The translations under genes and the position numbers were made by a program. This document shows, in pieces, positions 22,247 through 32,427 of a stretch of DNA of 64,000 bases. The notes beneath the pieces are model-generated. The model did no database searches, had not been told where the DNA came from, and was given only the letters and a program-made list of their open reading frames with translations. Source of the stretch: Enterobacter cloacae (GTDB taxonomy: Bacteria > Pseudomonadota > Gammaproteobacteria > Enterobacterales > Enterobacteriaceae); the NCBI RefSeq assembly GCF_013375935.1, contig NZ_CP056117.1, forward strand, positions 2,418,001 through 2,482,000. The letters run 5' to 3'. The stretch's first letter is position 1; every line of letters starts with the position of its first letter.

Positions 22247-24192
22247 TGCCGGGGTTTGAACGGCTGAGCCATCAGCTTGAGCGTACCGGGCACCGCCGGC
22301 TGGTGGTGCTCAGTGGCGATGAACAGTGGACGCTGAGCCAGGCCAGTCGCCTTCGCGAAACGTTGCCGGGAGACTGGCCGTGGCTTTCGGAAGCGCCCTC
22401 TAAAGCCATCAGCGGGCTGCTGGGGCGCGAGTACCGGCATGCTGTTTTTGATGCGCGCGCCGGCTTTGACGTCTCGGCCTTTGCCGCCCTCAGCGGAACC
22501 CTGCGCGCCGGCAGCCTTCTGGTGCTGCTGGTGCCGCCGCTCTCCGACTGGGCCGACCGGCCCGACAGCGATTCCGTTCGCTGGAGCGACAGCGCCGAGC
22601 CGATTCCCACCCCGCGCTTCGTTCACCATTTTTGCCGGACGCTGGCCGCCGATTCGGATGCCATCGTCTGGCAACAGCATTGTCCCCTGTCTCTTCCCGC
22701 TGCGCCGGATTTACCCGCCTGGCAGCCCGCCTGCGGTGAGCCGCAGCGCGAGCAGGCTGCGATCCTCGACGCGCTTCTGGCCATGCCTGCGGGCGTGGCT
22801 GCCGTTACGGCCCCGCGCGGGCGCGGAAAGTCAGCGTTGGCAGGCATGCTGCTCAACGGCATTCGCGGCAATGCGGTAGTGACCGCACCGGCAAAAGGGG
22901 CTACGGACGTCATCGCCCGTTTCGCAGGCGAGCATTTTCACTTTATGGCCCCGGATGCGCTGCTGGCCTCCGCGACGCAGGCCGACTGGCTGATTGTCGA
23001 TGAGGCGGCCGCTATTCCCGGCCCGCTGCTGGACAAGCTGGCGTCGCGTTTTCCACGCGTGCTGTTGACCACTACGGTTCAGGGTTATGAAGGCACAGGC
23101 AGGGGATTCCTGCTTAAATTCTGCGCCCGGTTCAGCGGGCTGCGGCGGTATACCCTATCAACCCCGGTGCGCTGGGCGGCCGGTTGTCCCCTTGAGCGAA
23201 TCGTGGCGAATACGCTGCTGTTTGACGATGCGCTTATCGACCGCAGGCCGGAAGGTGAGGTGCGTTTAACGTCGCTGGCGCCCGGGGTGTGGGAGAGCGA
23301 TCCGACCCGCGCGGCGGGCGTGTATGAACTGCTGTGCGCCGCGCACTACCGGACCTCTCCGCTTGATTTACGCCGCATGATGGACGCGCCCGGCCAGCAC
23401 TTTGCGGTTGCCCAGGCCGGCGCGGACATCGCGGGCGCGCTCTGGCTGGTGGAGGAAGGGGGGCTACGTCCCGAACTTAGCCGGGCGGTGTGGGCGGGCT
23501 TTCGCCGTCCGCGCGGAAACCTTGTGGCGCAGTCGCTGGCGGCGCACGGCGGATCGCCTCTCGCGGCGACGCTGAAGGGCCGACGCGTCAGCCGCATTGC
23601 GGTTCATCCCCATCGCCAGCGGGAAGGCATCGGCCAGCGGCTCATTCGCAGCGCCAGCGGTGAAGACTATCTCTCGGTTAGCTTTGGATATACCGACGAG
23701 CTGTGGCGCTTCTGGCAGCAGTGCGGTTTCGTGCTGGTGCGGATGGGCAGCCATCGGGAGGCCAGCAGCGGCTGCTACACGGCGATGGCGCTGCTGCCGC
23801 TAAGCGAGGCCGGGGAGCGGCTTTGCGAACGGGAACACCGGCGTTTATGCCGCGATATGCGCGTCCTGTCGGCCTGGAATGGTGAAAAGATCCCGGTGGC
23901 TGACGCCTGGGAAGCTACCCTTAACGGTGACGACTGGCTGGAGCTGGCGGGGTTTGCCTTTGCTCACCGGGCGTTTGCCACCTCGGTTGCCGCACTGACG
24001 CGATTATTGTCAGCCGTGGATGCGCCGCTCCCGGCGCTGCGTGGAAAAATGGAGGGGAGCACGCACGACGTCGGGCGCAAGGCGCTGCTGGCGAAGCTGC
24101 GCGAAGAAACTGCACGCGCGCTTGAAGAACTAGACTCTTCCCGCTGCCAGCAGCTGAAAGCCGACATATTGCAATGGCAATTTTTTCAATGA
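22246..24192 (+). CDS. tmcA: tRNA(Met) cytidine acetyltransferase TmcA
   Basis: TmcA uses ATP and acetyl-CoA to put N4-acetylcytidine at the wobble base of elongator tRNA-Met, improving codon accuracy. The 648-residue protein has the family's N-terminal domain and a RecD-like ATPase with Walker A APRGRGKSALAG (189-200) and DEAAAIPG. A GNAT acetyltransferase domain (VSRIAVHPHRQREGIG) follows, then a C-terminal tRNA-binding part. It is about 23 residues shorter than the E. coli protein, mostly by loss in variable linkers. An ATG overlaps the ypfJ stop; a GTG one codon earlier is also possible. Confidence 0.94.
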   Translation: MPGFERLSHQLERTGHRRLVVLSGDEQWTLSQASRLRETLPGDWPWLSEAPSKAISGLLGREYRHAVFDARAGFDVSAFAALSGTLRAGSLLVLLVPPLSDWADRPDSDSVRWSDSAEPIPTPRFVHHFCRTLAADSDAIVWQQHCPLSLPAAPDLPAWQPACGEPQREQAAILDALLAMPAGVAAVTAPRGRGKSALAGMLLNGIRGNAVVTAPAKGATDVIARFAGEHFHFMAPDALLASATQADWLIVDEAAAIPGPLLDKLASRFPRVLLTTTVQGYEGTGRGFLLKFCARFSGLRRYTLSTPVRWAAGCPLERIVANTLLFDDALIDRRPEGEVRLTSLAPGVWESDPTRAAGVYELLCAAHYRTSPLDLRRMMDAPGQHFAVAQAGADIAGALWLVEEGGLRPELSRAVWAGFRRPRGNLVAQSLAAHGGSPLAATLKGRRVSRIAVHPHRQREGIGQRLIRSASGEDYLSVSFGYTDELWRFWQQCGFVLVRMGSHREASSGCYTAMALLPLSEAGERLCEREHRRLCRDMRVLSAWNGEKIPVADAWEATLNGDDWLELAGFAFAHRAFATSVAALTRLLSAVDAPLPALRGKMEGSTHDVGRKALLAKLREETARALEELDSSRCQQLKADILQWQFFQ

Positions 24193-24265
24193 CTTCTTCA
24201 GTAAAGCGGCATGGTCATTACCCCGCAGAGGCGTAAAATCCTGCTCATCAATTAAGGAGACCGCC

Positions 24266-24961
24266 ATGACACACGATCATTTTGTTGTACAAAGCCCGGA
24301 TAAGCCGGCTAAACAGTTACTGCTCCTGTTTCATGGCGTTGGCGATAATGCCGTAAATATGGGACAGATTGGCAGCTGGTTTGCCCCCGTTTTCCCACAG
24401 GCGCTGATCGTCAGCATCGCGGGCGTGGAGCCATGCGGCCCTGACGGGCGGCAGTGGTTTTCCGTTGAGGGCGTGACGGAGGAGAATCGTCAGGCGCGCA
24501 TCGATGCCGTCATGCCTGCGTTTATCGACACCGTGCGCTACTGGCAGCAGCAGAGTGGCGTAGGGGCCGACGCGACGGCGCTGATTGGCTTCTCGCAGGG
24601 GTCAATCATGTCACTTGAGAGCGTTAAAGCGCAGCCCGGGCTGGCGTCCCGCGTGATTGCCTTTAACGGTCGTTTTGCGACGCTACCGCAAAGCGCGACG
24701 ACGCAGACCACGATCCATCTGATCCACGGTGGTGAAGACCGGGTGATTGAGCTCTCTCATGCGGTTGCCGCGCAGGATACGCTGATCCGCGAAGGCGGGG
24801 ATGTGACGCTGGATATCGTGGACGATCTGGGGCACGCCATTGACGATCGCAGCATGCAGTTTGCGCTCGATCGTTTACGCTATACCGTACCGAAGCACTA
24901 CTTTGATGAAGCGCTCAGCGGCGGTAAGCCAAATGACGATGATATTGTAGAGTTTATGTGA
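24266..24961 (+). CDS. ypfH: Alpha/beta hydrolase (carboxylesterase-type) YpfH
   Basis: A small serine esterase of the phospholipase/carboxylesterase family. The E. coli homologue has activity on short-chain esters, but the natural substrate is unknown. The 231 residues show LLFHGVGDN as the oxyanion loop (20-28) and the nucleophile Ser110 in GFSQGS. Asp and His probably come from GGEDRV and DLGHAID. AAGGAG lies 8 bp before the ATG at 24266. It is followed by a palindromic repeat and the convergent ypfN. Confidence 0.92.
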   Translation: MTHDHFVVQSPDKPAKQLLLLFHGVGDNAVNMGQIGSWFAPVFPQALIVSIAGVEPCGPDGRQWFSVEGVTEENRQARIDAVMPAFIDTVRYWQQQSGVGADATALIGFSQGSIMSLESVKAQPGLASRVIAFNGRFATLPQSATTQTTIHLIHGGEDRVIELSHAVAAQDTLIREGGDVTLDIVDDLGHAIDDRSMQFALDRLRYTVPKHYFDEALSGGKPNDDDIVEFM

Positions 24962-24965
24962 GTTG

Positions 24966-25049
24966 CCCCTCACCCTAACCCTCTCCCCAAAGGGGAGAGG
25001 GAACAGAACACCCCTCGCCCCTCTGGGGAGAGGGGCCGGGGGTGAGGGG
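24966..25049. repeat. Composite palindromic intergenic repeat, intact copy
   Basis: The element has outer inverted repeats CCCCTCACCC (24966-24975) and GGGTGAGGGG (25040-25049) that enclose two hairpins. These are CCCTCTCCCC-AAA-GGGGAGAGGG (24979-25001) and GCCCCTCT-GGGG-AGAGGGGC (25017-25036). It lies between the convergent genes ypfH and ypfN and may terminate or protect both transcripts. The same architecture recurs at 41793-43162. Confidence 0.85.
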
Positions 25050-25058
25050 TGAGCACAA

Positions 25059-25256
25059 TTACTTCTTCTGGTCCTTCTTCGGCCAGTCGTCCTCATCGTC
25101 CCACTTGTCGTTAAAATCACGATGCGGCGGCAGATCCGGCTTGTTGGCAAGAAACTTTTTATGGTCAACGCGCTTGAGATCTTTAATCACGTTAAGCAGC
25201 ACGCCTACCAGAAACACCAACACCAGAATCCACCAGTACTTTGAAAGCCAGTCCAT
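25059..25256 (-). CDS. ypfN: Small membrane protein YpfN (UPF0370)
   Basis: A 65-residue protein of unknown function, almost identical to E. coli YpfN (66). It has one N-terminal membrane helix (residues 4-22) and a charged tail with tryptophans and an acidic DDEDDWPKK end. It follows dapE by 24 bp on the same strand, so it is likely part of the yffB-dapE-ypfN transcript. Confidence 0.92.
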   Translation of the reverse strand: MDWLSKYWWILVLVFLVGVLLNVIKDLKRVDHKKFLANKPDLPPHRDFNDKWDDEDDWPKKDQKK

Positions 25257-25280
25257 TCGCTAATCCTCTAAAAGCACCCG

Positions 25281-26408
25281 TCAGGCGACGAGCTGCTCCA
25301 TAATACGTTGATACATGCGGGCCAGCAGTTGTAAATCCGCTGCGTTCACGCACTCGTTGATTTTGTGAATCGTTGCGTTAACCGGACCCAGTTCGACAAC
25401 CTGTGCACCCATCCGGGCGATAAAGCGTCCGTCAGACGTGCCGCCCGTTGTCAGCAGCTGTGGCTTAATTTCATTATAGTGCGCAATGGCGTTCACCACC
25501 GCATCCACCAGCTTACCGCGCTGCGTCAGGAATGGCTGCCCGGAAAGCCACCAGTCGATGGTATAGCGCAGCTGATATTTCTCCAGCAGCGCAACCACGC
25601 GCGCTTTAATCATCTCGTCGGTCAGTTCGGTGCTGAAGCGGAAGTTAAACTGGACGAAGAGATCGCCGGGAATGACGTTGTTGCTGCCGGTGCCGGCCTT
25701 GACGTTGGCAATCTGCATGCTGGTTGGCGGGAAGAACTCGTTGCCTTTGTCCCACTCAATGCCTACCAGCTCGTTCAGCATCGGCGCCGCGCGATGAACC
25801 GGGTTATCCGCCAGGTGCGGATAGGCAACGTGGCCCTGCACGCCATGGACGGTCAGGTTGCAGGTTAGCGAACCACGACGGCCATTTTTCACTACGTCGC
25901 CCACCACTTCGGTGCTGGACGGTTCACCTACCAGGCAGTAATCCAGACGCTCGTTGCGGGCCATCAGCGCCTCAACGACCTTCACGGTGCCGTTGTGGGC
26001 GCTGGCTTCTTCATCAGAGGTGATCAAAAACGCAAGACGGTTTTTATGATTAGGATGCTGGGCCACAAAGCGCTCTGCCGCTACGACCATCGCGGCCAGT
26101 GAACCTTTCATGTCAGCCGCGCCGCGTCCAAACAGCATGCCATCGCGGATGGTTGGCTCAAACGGCGGGTTTATCCAGCGGTCCGCGTCACCTGCGGGAA
26201 CCACGTCGGTATGTCCGGCAAACGCCAGCGTCTCCCCCTGACCGCGCCATGCCCAGAAGTTTTGCGTATCGCCAAAATCCATATGCTCAACGGTAAACCC
26301 GATGGCACGCAGGCGCTCAATCATTAATGCCTGACAACCCGCGTCGTCCGGGCTCAGGGAAGGGCGGCGAATAAGCTGCTGAGTCAGCTCAATGACCGGG
26401 CATGACAT
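25281..26408 (-). CDS. dapE: Succinyl-diaminopimelate desuccinylase DapE
   Basis: DapE hydrolyses N-succinyl-LL-diaminopimelate to LL-diaminopimelate and succinate for lysine and peptidoglycan. It has 375 residues, equal to E. coli. The di-zinc site is seen in [13 protein letters not shown] (His66, Asp68), [10 protein letters not shown] and the catalytic glutamates of ITSDEEASA near 133-141. The lid/dimerisation domain occupies roughly 180-290. It starts 3 bp after yffB. Confidence 0.98.
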   Translation of the reverse strand: MSCPVIELTQQLIRRPSLSPDDAGCQALMIERLRAIGFTVEHMDFGDTQNFWAWRGQGETLAFAGHTDVVPAGDADRWINPPFEPTIRDGMLFGRGAADMKGSLAAMVVAAERFVAQHPNHKNRLAFLITSDEEASAHNGTVKVVEALMARNERLDYCLVGEPSSTEVVGDVVKNGRRGSLTCNLTVHGVQGHVAYPHLADNPVHRAAPMLNELVGIEWDKGNEFFPPTSMQIANVKAGTGSNNVIPGDLFVQFNFRFSTELTDEMIKARVVALLEKYQLRYTIDWWLSGQPFLTQRGKLVDAVVNAIAHYNEIKPQLLTTGGTSDGRFIARMGAQVVELGPVNATIHKINECVNAADLQLLARMYQRIMEQLVA

Positions 26409-26411
26409 AGA

Positions 26412-26768
26412 CTACACCTCAACGAAAAAATCTGAATAAAGGGTTTCACTGAAACCCAGCAGCATAGGCTGACCTGGCTTGCAGAGCAATGGGCGTTTGA
26501 TAATTGCTGGCATTTCAAGCATCAGTCGCGCAGCGCTGTCGGCGTCGCCGATCGTGGCCCGCAGGGATTCATCCAGCTTTCGCCAGGTGGTGCCACGGGT
26601 GTTCAGCAGCGCTTCCCACCCCAGCTCCTGAATGGCGGAATGCAGAAACGCCGGGTCGAGCCCGTCGGCACGGTAATCATGGAAGCGATAATCAATGTTA
26701 TGGGCTTCCAGCCAGCGGCGGGCTTTTTTAATCGTGTCACAATTCTTAATGCCGTACATCACAACCAT
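26412..26768 (-). CDS. yffB: ArsC/Spx-family protein YffB
   Basis: A 118-residue thioredoxin-fold protein of the ArsC family. It has a single N-terminal cysteine ([12 protein letters not shown], Cys10) and the ERP-like segment IIKRPLL near the end, like E. coli YffB. A glutathione-linked reductase role has been suggested for homologues; the substrate is unknown. It is upstream of dapE with a 3-bp gap. The 5' leader holds a run of eight G on the plus strand, about 22 bp before the start. Confidence 0.92.
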   Translation of the reverse strand: MVVMYGIKNCDTIKKARRWLEAHNIDYRFHDYRADGLDPAFLHSAIQELGWEALLNTRGTTWRKLDESLRATIGDADSAARLMLEMPAIIKRPLLCKPGQPMLLGFSETLYSDFFVEV

Positions 26769-27157
26769 GGTGAATCCTTTTGTTGTTTTGGGGGGGGTAA
26801 ATGTTCAATATTTTCGAAGATATATCCTCAAGGGGAATATAACACATTCGGATTTTTTCCTGATTTACAATTCTCCTTAATTCAACGAACAGCTGTAAGC
26901 TGAATAGTCTTTCATCTTTTAAGCATAGTTGTCCACCGTGTTTAAATTGCCAGTAAACTCAACGTGAAAAATAAAAGGCTTCCTCTCGTCTGACTATTTC
27001 AAAATATTGCTGTAGGTCACATAAAATTTACCCGGCAGCGCTCATAGTGAGGCTAAACCCAACAGCATAGCGGGGCTCAATCACAGCAATCGGATAAAGT
27101 GGCTTCACAATGATGATACGTTTTCGTAGAGTGCGCATAATAATAAGAGAGGTTGTT
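26769..27157. other. AT-rich intergenic region between yffB and ypfM
   Basis: This 389-bp stretch has no convincing reading frame. It must hold the promoter of the yffB-dapE unit and that of ypfM. Visible landmarks are the G8 run at 26790-26797 and several AT-rich -10-like hexamers, none with a clear -35 partner. Confidence 0.6.
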
Positions 27158-27217
27158 ATGATTGAACGTGAAATGGGGAACTGGAAAGACTTTATCGAAG
27201 GCATGCTTCGTAAATAA
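27158..27217 (+). CDS. ypfM: Nineteen-residue small protein YpfM
   Basis: The frame from ATG 27158 to TAA 27217 encodes 19 residues beginning MIEREMGNWKDF and ending MLRK. It differs from the E. coli small protein YpfM only at a couple of positions. AAGAGAGG lies 5 bp upstream as a strong ribosome site. The location between yffB and acrD, on the opposite strand to both, is as in K-12. The function is unknown. It is too short for routine gene finding. Confidence 0.9.
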   Translation: MIEREMGNWKDFIEGMLRK

Positions 27218-27284
27218 TTTCCGGTAAGTAATGCAAGAGCACTTATTTAACTAAAATAACCATAGTGTGAAAGAATCACACAAT

Positions 27285-27314
27285 AAAAAGGCGGCCCTCA
27301 AAGCCGCCTTTTTT
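27285..27314. terminator. Bidirectional terminator between ypfM and acrD
   Basis: AAAAAGGCGGC (27285-27295) pairs perfectly with GCCGCCTTTTT (27303-27313) around a 7-nt loop, with T or A tracts on both sides. It can terminate ypfM rightward and acrD leftward. Confidence 0.9.
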
Positions 27315-27325
27315 ATTTCAGCCGG

Positions 27326-30300
27326 TTATTCCGGCTTCTCCTTCAGCGGAAAACGGCGACGTACCAGCACAAAGAACAGCGGTACGAAGTAGATGGCCAG
27401 CACCGTCGCTGAAATCATTCCTCCCATCACGCCCGTTCCCACCGCATGCTGGCTGCTGGAACCCGCGCCCGAGCTGGTTGCCATCGGCAGGACGCCAAAC
27501 ACAAACGCCAGAGAGGTCATCAGGATCGGGCGCAGGCGCTGGCGACAGGCGTACAGCGTGGCGGCCGTCAGCTCTTGTCCTTTGGCATTCATCTCGTTGG
27601 CAAATTCGACGATCAGAATGGCGTTTTTTGCCGACAATCCGATAACGGTGAGCAGCCCGACCTGGAAATAGACGTCATTTTCCAGGCCGCGCATCCAGGT
27701 TGCCAGCAGCGCGCCGATAACCCCGAGCGGCACCACCAGCATCACCGAGAACGGCACTGACCAGCTCTCATACAGCGCCGCCAGACAGAGGAACACCACC
27801 AGCAGGGAAAGCGCATACAGGGCTGGCGCCTGAGCGCCTGAGAGCCGTTCCTGGTAGGACATCGCCGTCCACTCCAGGCCAAAGCCCGTGGGCAGCTGCT
27901 GAACCAGTTTCTCCATAATATCCATTGCGGTACCGGTACTAACGCCCGGTGCGGCCTCGCCGACAATCTCCAGCGCCGAATAGCCATTATAGCGCTCCAG
28001 GCGCGGCGAGCCGGTCTCCCAGCGTGAGGTCGCGAAGGCCGAGAACGGCACCATGCCGCCGGTTTTATTTCGCACGTACCAGCGGTTGATATCGTCCGGC
28101 AGCATGCGGTATTTGGCGGCAGACTGGACGTAGACCTTCTTCACGCGGCCACGATCCATAAAATCATTCACGTAGCTTGAGCCCCATGCCGTTTGCAGGG
28201 TGTCGTTGATGTCGTCGATGGAGACGCCCAGCGCCTGCGCTTTACGCTGGTCAATATCCACCTGCAGCTGAGGGCTGTCATCAAGGCCGTTATGACGAAC
28301 GCGGGTGAGCTGCGGATCTTTCCCGGCCAGCTCCAGCAGCTTGTCGCGTGCAGCCATTAACGCGTCGTGCCCGGCACCCGCGTGATCCTGAAGCTCCATA
28401 TCGAACCCGGCTGAACTGCCCAGCCCGCTGATGGCCGGCGGGCTGCTGGCGAACACGCGCGCTTCTTTAATTTTGCTGAACGCTTTGGTCGCGCGCTCAA
28501 TGATGGCAAATGAGGAGCCGGTATCGCTGTCGCGCTGGTCCCAGTCCTTCAGGCGCACAAACATGCGCGCCACGTTCTGCCCGTTACCGCCCGGGCCAGA
28601 GCCGACGGTGGCGAAGACCGAAACGACGTTATCCTTCTCCTGCGTATGGAAGTAGTTCTCGACCTGCTGCACCACTTTCAGGGTCTGCTGCTGGGTCGAG
28701 CCGCTCGGCAGCTGTACGGAGGTGATAAACATGCCGCGATCTTCCAGCGGCAGGAAGGATGTCGGCAGGCGCAGGAATAAAAAGACCATGCCGCCGAGCA
28801 GCAGAACGTAGACAGCCATCCAGCGCACGCTGCGGTGCAGCACCTTGCCCACGCCCGCCTCATAACGCGCCGCATTGCGGTTGAACATGCGGTTAAACCA
28901 GCCGAAAAAGCCTTTCTGCCCGTGGTGCTCGCCCTTGTGCAGCGGCTTAAGCAGCGTCGCGCACAGGGCAGGGGTGAGGATCATCGCCACCAGCACCGAG
29001 AGCACCATCGCCGAAACGATGGTGATGGAGAACTGACGATAAATCGCGCCCGTGGTGCCGCCAAAAAAGGCCATCGGGATAAATACCGCCGAGAGCACCA
29101 TGGCGATCCCCACCAGCGCGCCCTGTATTTGCCCCATCGACTTGCGCGTTGCCTCGCGCGGGGAAAGCCCTTCCTCGCTCATGATGCGCTCAACGTTTTC
29201 CACCACCACGATGGCATCATCCACCAGCAGGCCGATTGCCAGCACCATGGCGAACATGGTCAGGGTGTTGATGCTGTAGCCAAAGGCATACAGCACCGCA
29301 AAGGTTCCCAGCAGCACCACCGGCACGGCAATGGTAGGAATAAGGGTGGCGCGGAAGTTTTGCAGGAACAGGTACATCACGAGGAATACCAGCGCGATGG
29401 CTTCGAGCAGGGTTTTTACCACATCCTCGATGGAGGCCTTAACGAACGAGGTGGTTTCGTAGGCGACTTTGTACTCCAGGCCGTGCGGGAAATAGTGCGA
29501 GAGTTCATCCAGCCGGTCTAACACCAGCTGCGCGGTGGCCATTTCGTTGGCGCCGGAGGCCAGCTTCACCCCTAGCCCGGACGCGGCCTTGCCGTTAAAG
29601 CGGCTCAGGTAATCATATTTTTCCGCACCCATCTCCACGGTAGCGACATCACCCAGCCGCACTTCCGATCCGTCCTGATTTACCCGCAGGGTGATATTAC
29701 GGAACTGTTCTGGCGTCTGGAGCAGCGACTGAGAGTTAATGGTGGCATTGAGCGCCTGGTTATCCACGGACGGCGTACCGCCCAGCTGACCCACGGCGAT
29801 CTGCGCGTTCTGCGACTCAATCGCGTCGGTGACGTCTTTAGCGGTCATCTGCACGCTGTTCAGCTTGTTCGGATCCAGCCAGATGCGCATGGAGTACTGC
29901 GAGCCGTAGGCGTCAATATCGCCCACGCCGTTGATACGGCTGAGCGGATCCTGAATATTGCTGGCAACGTAGTCGGCGATGTCCTGCTTATCCATCGAGC
30001 CGTCGGTTGAGACAAACGCGATGGTCAGAATGTTGGTGTCGCCGGTTTTACGAACGGTAACCCCCTGATTCTGCACCGCCTGGGGCAGCTTACGCAGGGC
30101 CGACTGCAGCTGGTTTTGCACCTGCTGCACCGCCTCATCCGGATCCGTGCCCGCCGTAAAGCTCAGGGTTACCGTTGCCTGGCCCGTGGCGCTGCTCTGG
30201 GAGGACATATACATCAGGTTATCGAGGCCGGTCATGTTCTGCTCGATAACCTGCGTAACGGTATTTTCCAGCGTCTGTGCCGAGGCGCCAGGGTAGTTAG

Positions 30301-30439
30301 CGGTGATGCGCACGTTAGGCGGGGCGAGGTCAGGGTATTGCTCAACCGGGAGTGATGTAATCGCCAGGACACCCGTCAGACACAGCAGGATTGCAAGCAC
30401 CCAGGCAAAAATGGGGCGATCGATGAAAAAATTCGCCAT
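27326..30439 (-). CDS. acrD: Aminoglycoside/acid RND efflux pump AcrD
   Basis: AcrD is the inner-membrane proton-driven pump that exports aminoglycosides, bile acids and other amphiphiles with AcrA and TolC. The 1037 residues equal the E. coli protein and start [16 protein letters not shown]. The proton-relay aspartates are in [15 protein letters not shown] near 407, and the partner lysine is in [17 protein letters not shown] near 940. The large periplasmic loops expected of RND pumps are present. No acrA-type partner is adjacent, as in K-12. A BaeR-box-like sequence lies about 70-90 bp upstream. Confidence 0.97.
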   Translation of the reverse strand: MANFFIDRPIFAWVLAILLCLTGVLAITSLPVEQYPDLAPPNVRITANYPGASAQTLENTVTQVIEQNMTGLDNLMYMSSQSSATGQATVTLSFTAGTDPDEAVQQVQNQLQSALRKLPQAVQNQGVTVRKTGDTNILTIAFVSTDGSMDKQDIADYVASNIQDPLSRINGVGDIDAYGSQYSMRIWLDPNKLNSVQMTAKDVTDAIESQNAQIAVGQLGGTPSVDNQALNATINSQSLLQTPEQFRNITLRVNQDGSEVRLGDVATVEMGAEKYDYLSRFNGKAASGLGVKLASGANEMATAQLVLDRLDELSHYFPHGLEYKVAYETTSFVKASIEDVVKTLLEAIALVFLVMYLFLQNFRATLIPTIAVPVVLLGTFAVLYAFGYSINTLTMFAMVLAIGLLVDDAIVVVENVERIMSEEGLSPREATRKSMGQIQGALVGIAMVLSAVFIPMAFFGGTTGAIYRQFSITIVSAMVLSVLVAMILTPALCATLLKPLHKGEHHGQKGFFGWFNRMFNRNAARYEAGVGKVLHRSVRWMAVYVLLLGGMVFLFLRLPTSFLPLEDRGMFITSVQLPSGSTQQQTLKVVQQVENYFHTQEKDNVVSVFATVGSGPGGNGQNVARMFVRLKDWDQRDSDTGSSFAIIERATKAFSKIKEARVFASSPPAISGLGSSAGFDMELQDHAGAGHDALMAARDKLLELAGKDPQLTRVRHNGLDDSPQLQVDIDQRKAQALGVSIDDINDTLQTAWGSSYVNDFMDRGRVKKVYVQSAAKYRMLPDDINRWYVRNKTGGMVPFSAFATSRWETGSPRLERYNGYSALEIVGEAAPGVSTGTAMDIMEKLVQQLPTGFGLEWTAMSYQERLSGAQAPALYALSLLVVFLCLAALYESWSVPFSVMLVVPLGVIGALLATWMRGLENDVYFQVGLLTVIGLSAKNAILIVEFANEMNAKGQELTAATLYACRQRLRPILMTSLAFVFGVLPMATSSGAGSSSQHAVGTGVMGGMISATVLAIYFVPLFFVLVRRRFPLKEKPE

Positions 30440-30510
30440 GAAAAAATGACCTCGTTATGCAGCACGTCGTTATTGTCTATTGCCCGCATCACTTTAGCGG
30501 CAAGGCACAG

Positions 30511-30559
<49 letters not shown>

Positions 30560-30580
30560 CCCAGCGCGCCCGCGTTATGA

Positions 30581-32275
30581 TCATTTTTCAGTCTGTGCCG
30601 CCGGCGTCCTGAACGTCACGCTGACCTGCGTACCGCCCTGCGGCGGCTGGGAGAAGCGTAACGTCCCGCCGAGCCGCTCTGCGCGTTCGCGCATGATGTT
30701 CAGCCCGTAGTGGCCCGGCGGTTCACTTGCGTCGCCGATACCAATACCGTTATCGCAGACCGTGACCGTGTGGGTGCCATCCGCCGCGGTAATGCAGCTG
30801 ACGACGATCTCGCTCGCCCCGGCATGTTTAATCGCATTCAGCACCGCCTCGCGCACGATCTGCAGAAGGTGAACCTGCTTTTGCGCGTCCAGCGCCAGCG
30901 ATGAGAGGCGGCAGTCGAGCACCAGCTTCGCGCTGGTCTGGCCCTGCAGTCCGTCGAGAGACTCCTGAAGGGCAGCGGGAAGATTGGCGTGATTCAGCGT
31001 CAGGCGGAAGGTGGTAAGCAGCTCGCGAAGCTGATGCCAGGCGTTATTCAGCTCGCGGGAGAAGTCCGTAATAATGCTCTGCGCCGGGGCGTTATCGCCC
31101 GGCACGGCGTGCTTCAGCAGCGTAAGCTGAATGCGCAAATAAGAGAGCACCTGCGCCAGCGAATCATGCAGCTCGCGGGCAATGGTGGCGCGCTCCTCCA
31201 TCAGCAGCAGCTGTTGATAGTGCTTTTGCGCCTGGTTGAAATAGAGCCCGCGGCCGAGCATCGTCGCCACGCTTTCCATCAGCGGCAGGGGAACATGCCC
31301 CGTCGCGCTCTGCCAGCGCAGTTCGCCGTAGAGGGTGTCCTGCATTAACACCGGTAAATTGTGCATCTCCGCGCCGGGCGTTTCCTGCCCTTCGCACAGC
31401 TGCCAGTCATCGCTGGTGCGCAGCTGCAGGTAATTCATTCGGGTGTATTCATGCACAATCTGCAGCATATGCCGGAAGCAGTGGCTGTCTATCTGCCCGG
31501 TATTCAGCGCCTGCGAGCATTTAAACAGCATGTCGAGCTGCTGGTGCGCTTCATTCAGGTGGCGGGTTTTTTCGGCAACGGAGGCTTCAAGGGAGCGATA
31601 CAGGGTGTGCAGCTCCGCCGACATATGGTTGAAGGCGCGGGAAAGCTGGCCCAGCTCGTTGGGGAGCGCGGTGTCCGGCGCGGGCGTGTCGAACTGCCCC
31701 TGCTCGATACGCTCGCTCGCCGCCACCAGGTTGTTCAGCGGCAGCACGACCTGACGCCGGATCCGCCGCAGGGTGACTACCGCCAGCAGCAAAATGGCCA
31801 GCCCGCCCGTCAGCGAGACTAAAACCACCAGCTGAATTTTATGTTCGGTGTAGTGCTGTAGCGCCAGCACGAAGGCGTCGATGCGGCCAACGAAGTCCTC
31901 AATGTGGGTCTGATACCACCCGGCATCGCCGCTGGCGATGCGTTTATCCATCTCCTGCCAGGCAAGGTGAAGCTGCCCGTAACGCTGCTTGACGTCCTCC
32001 GGCACATACCAGCGGGTTAACTTCTGCAACGCGGGGGCGCCCAGCGTTTGCTGCCAGACCGCGCGGTGCTCTGCCAGCGACGGGCTGGCGCGCTGCAGTT
32101 CGTAGCCCAGGCGATAGCTCTGCATGCGCAGCGATCCGGCGATGTTAATCGCCTCGGCGTCGCGCTGGCTGCTGGCGAGCGTAACCAGCGCAATGGCGCT
32201 GATGAGGACGGACAGCACAATCATCAAAAAGAAAGCCCGGGCCAGGCTTCCCGAAACGGGGCGTTTAACGGTCAC
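30581..32275 (-). CDS. narQ: Nitrate/nitrite sensor histidine kinase NarQ
   Basis: NarQ senses nitrate and nitrite in the periplasm and phosphorylates NarL and NarP. The 564 residues (E. coli 566) comprise a first membrane helix (12-34) and the P-box ligand site GSLRMQSYRLGYELQ (48-62). The second helix (148-168), a HAMP and cysteine-containing linker, and a HisKA_3 core follow, with phosphorylated His370 in RELHDSLAQVLSYL. The HATPase domain contains NGIGIG. It diverges from aegA across 152 bp; acrD follows 141 bp downstream. Confidence 0.96.
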   Translation of the reverse strand: MTVKRPVSGSLARAFFLMIVLSVLISAIALVTLASSQRDAEAINIAGSLRMQSYRLGYELQRASPSLAEHRAVWQQTLGAPALQKLTRWYVPEDVKQRYGQLHLAWQEMDKRIASGDAGWYQTHIEDFVGRIDAFVLALQHYTEHKIQLVVLVSLTGGLAILLLAVVTLRRIRRQVVLPLNNLVAASERIEQGQFDTPAPDTALPNELGQLSRAFNHMSAELHTLYRSLEASVAEKTRHLNEAHQQLDMLFKCSQALNTGQIDSHCFRHMLQIVHEYTRMNYLQLRTSDDWQLCEGQETPGAEMHNLPVLMQDTLYGELRWQSATGHVPLPLMESVATMLGRGLYFNQAQKHYQQLLLMEERATIARELHDSLAQVLSYLRIQLTLLKHAVPGDNAPAQSIITDFSRELNNAWHQLRELLTTFRLTLNHANLPAALQESLDGLQGQTSAKLVLDCRLSSLALDAQKQVHLLQIVREAVLNAIKHAGASEIVVSCITAADGTHTVTVCDNGIGIGDASEPPGHYGLNIMRERAERLGGTLRFSQPPQGGTQVSVTFRTPAAQTEK

Positions 32276-32427
32276 AAATCAGCTTCCTGAATAAAATTGA
32301 TCTGCCACAGGTTCACTGGAAATAGTTCGGCTTCCTGGGCATTTGAACATTGCGTCGCCATGCCGCTGTGGGTAAATACGGTAACAATAGAAAGAATAAG
32401 GTTATTGAACCAAAAACAGGTGTTGTT

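Noticed and set aside
24966..25049. Reading the CCCTCTCCCC repeats as a CRISPR array
   Set aside because: There are no evenly spaced direct repeats with unique spacers and no cas genes; the units are inverted and form hairpins.
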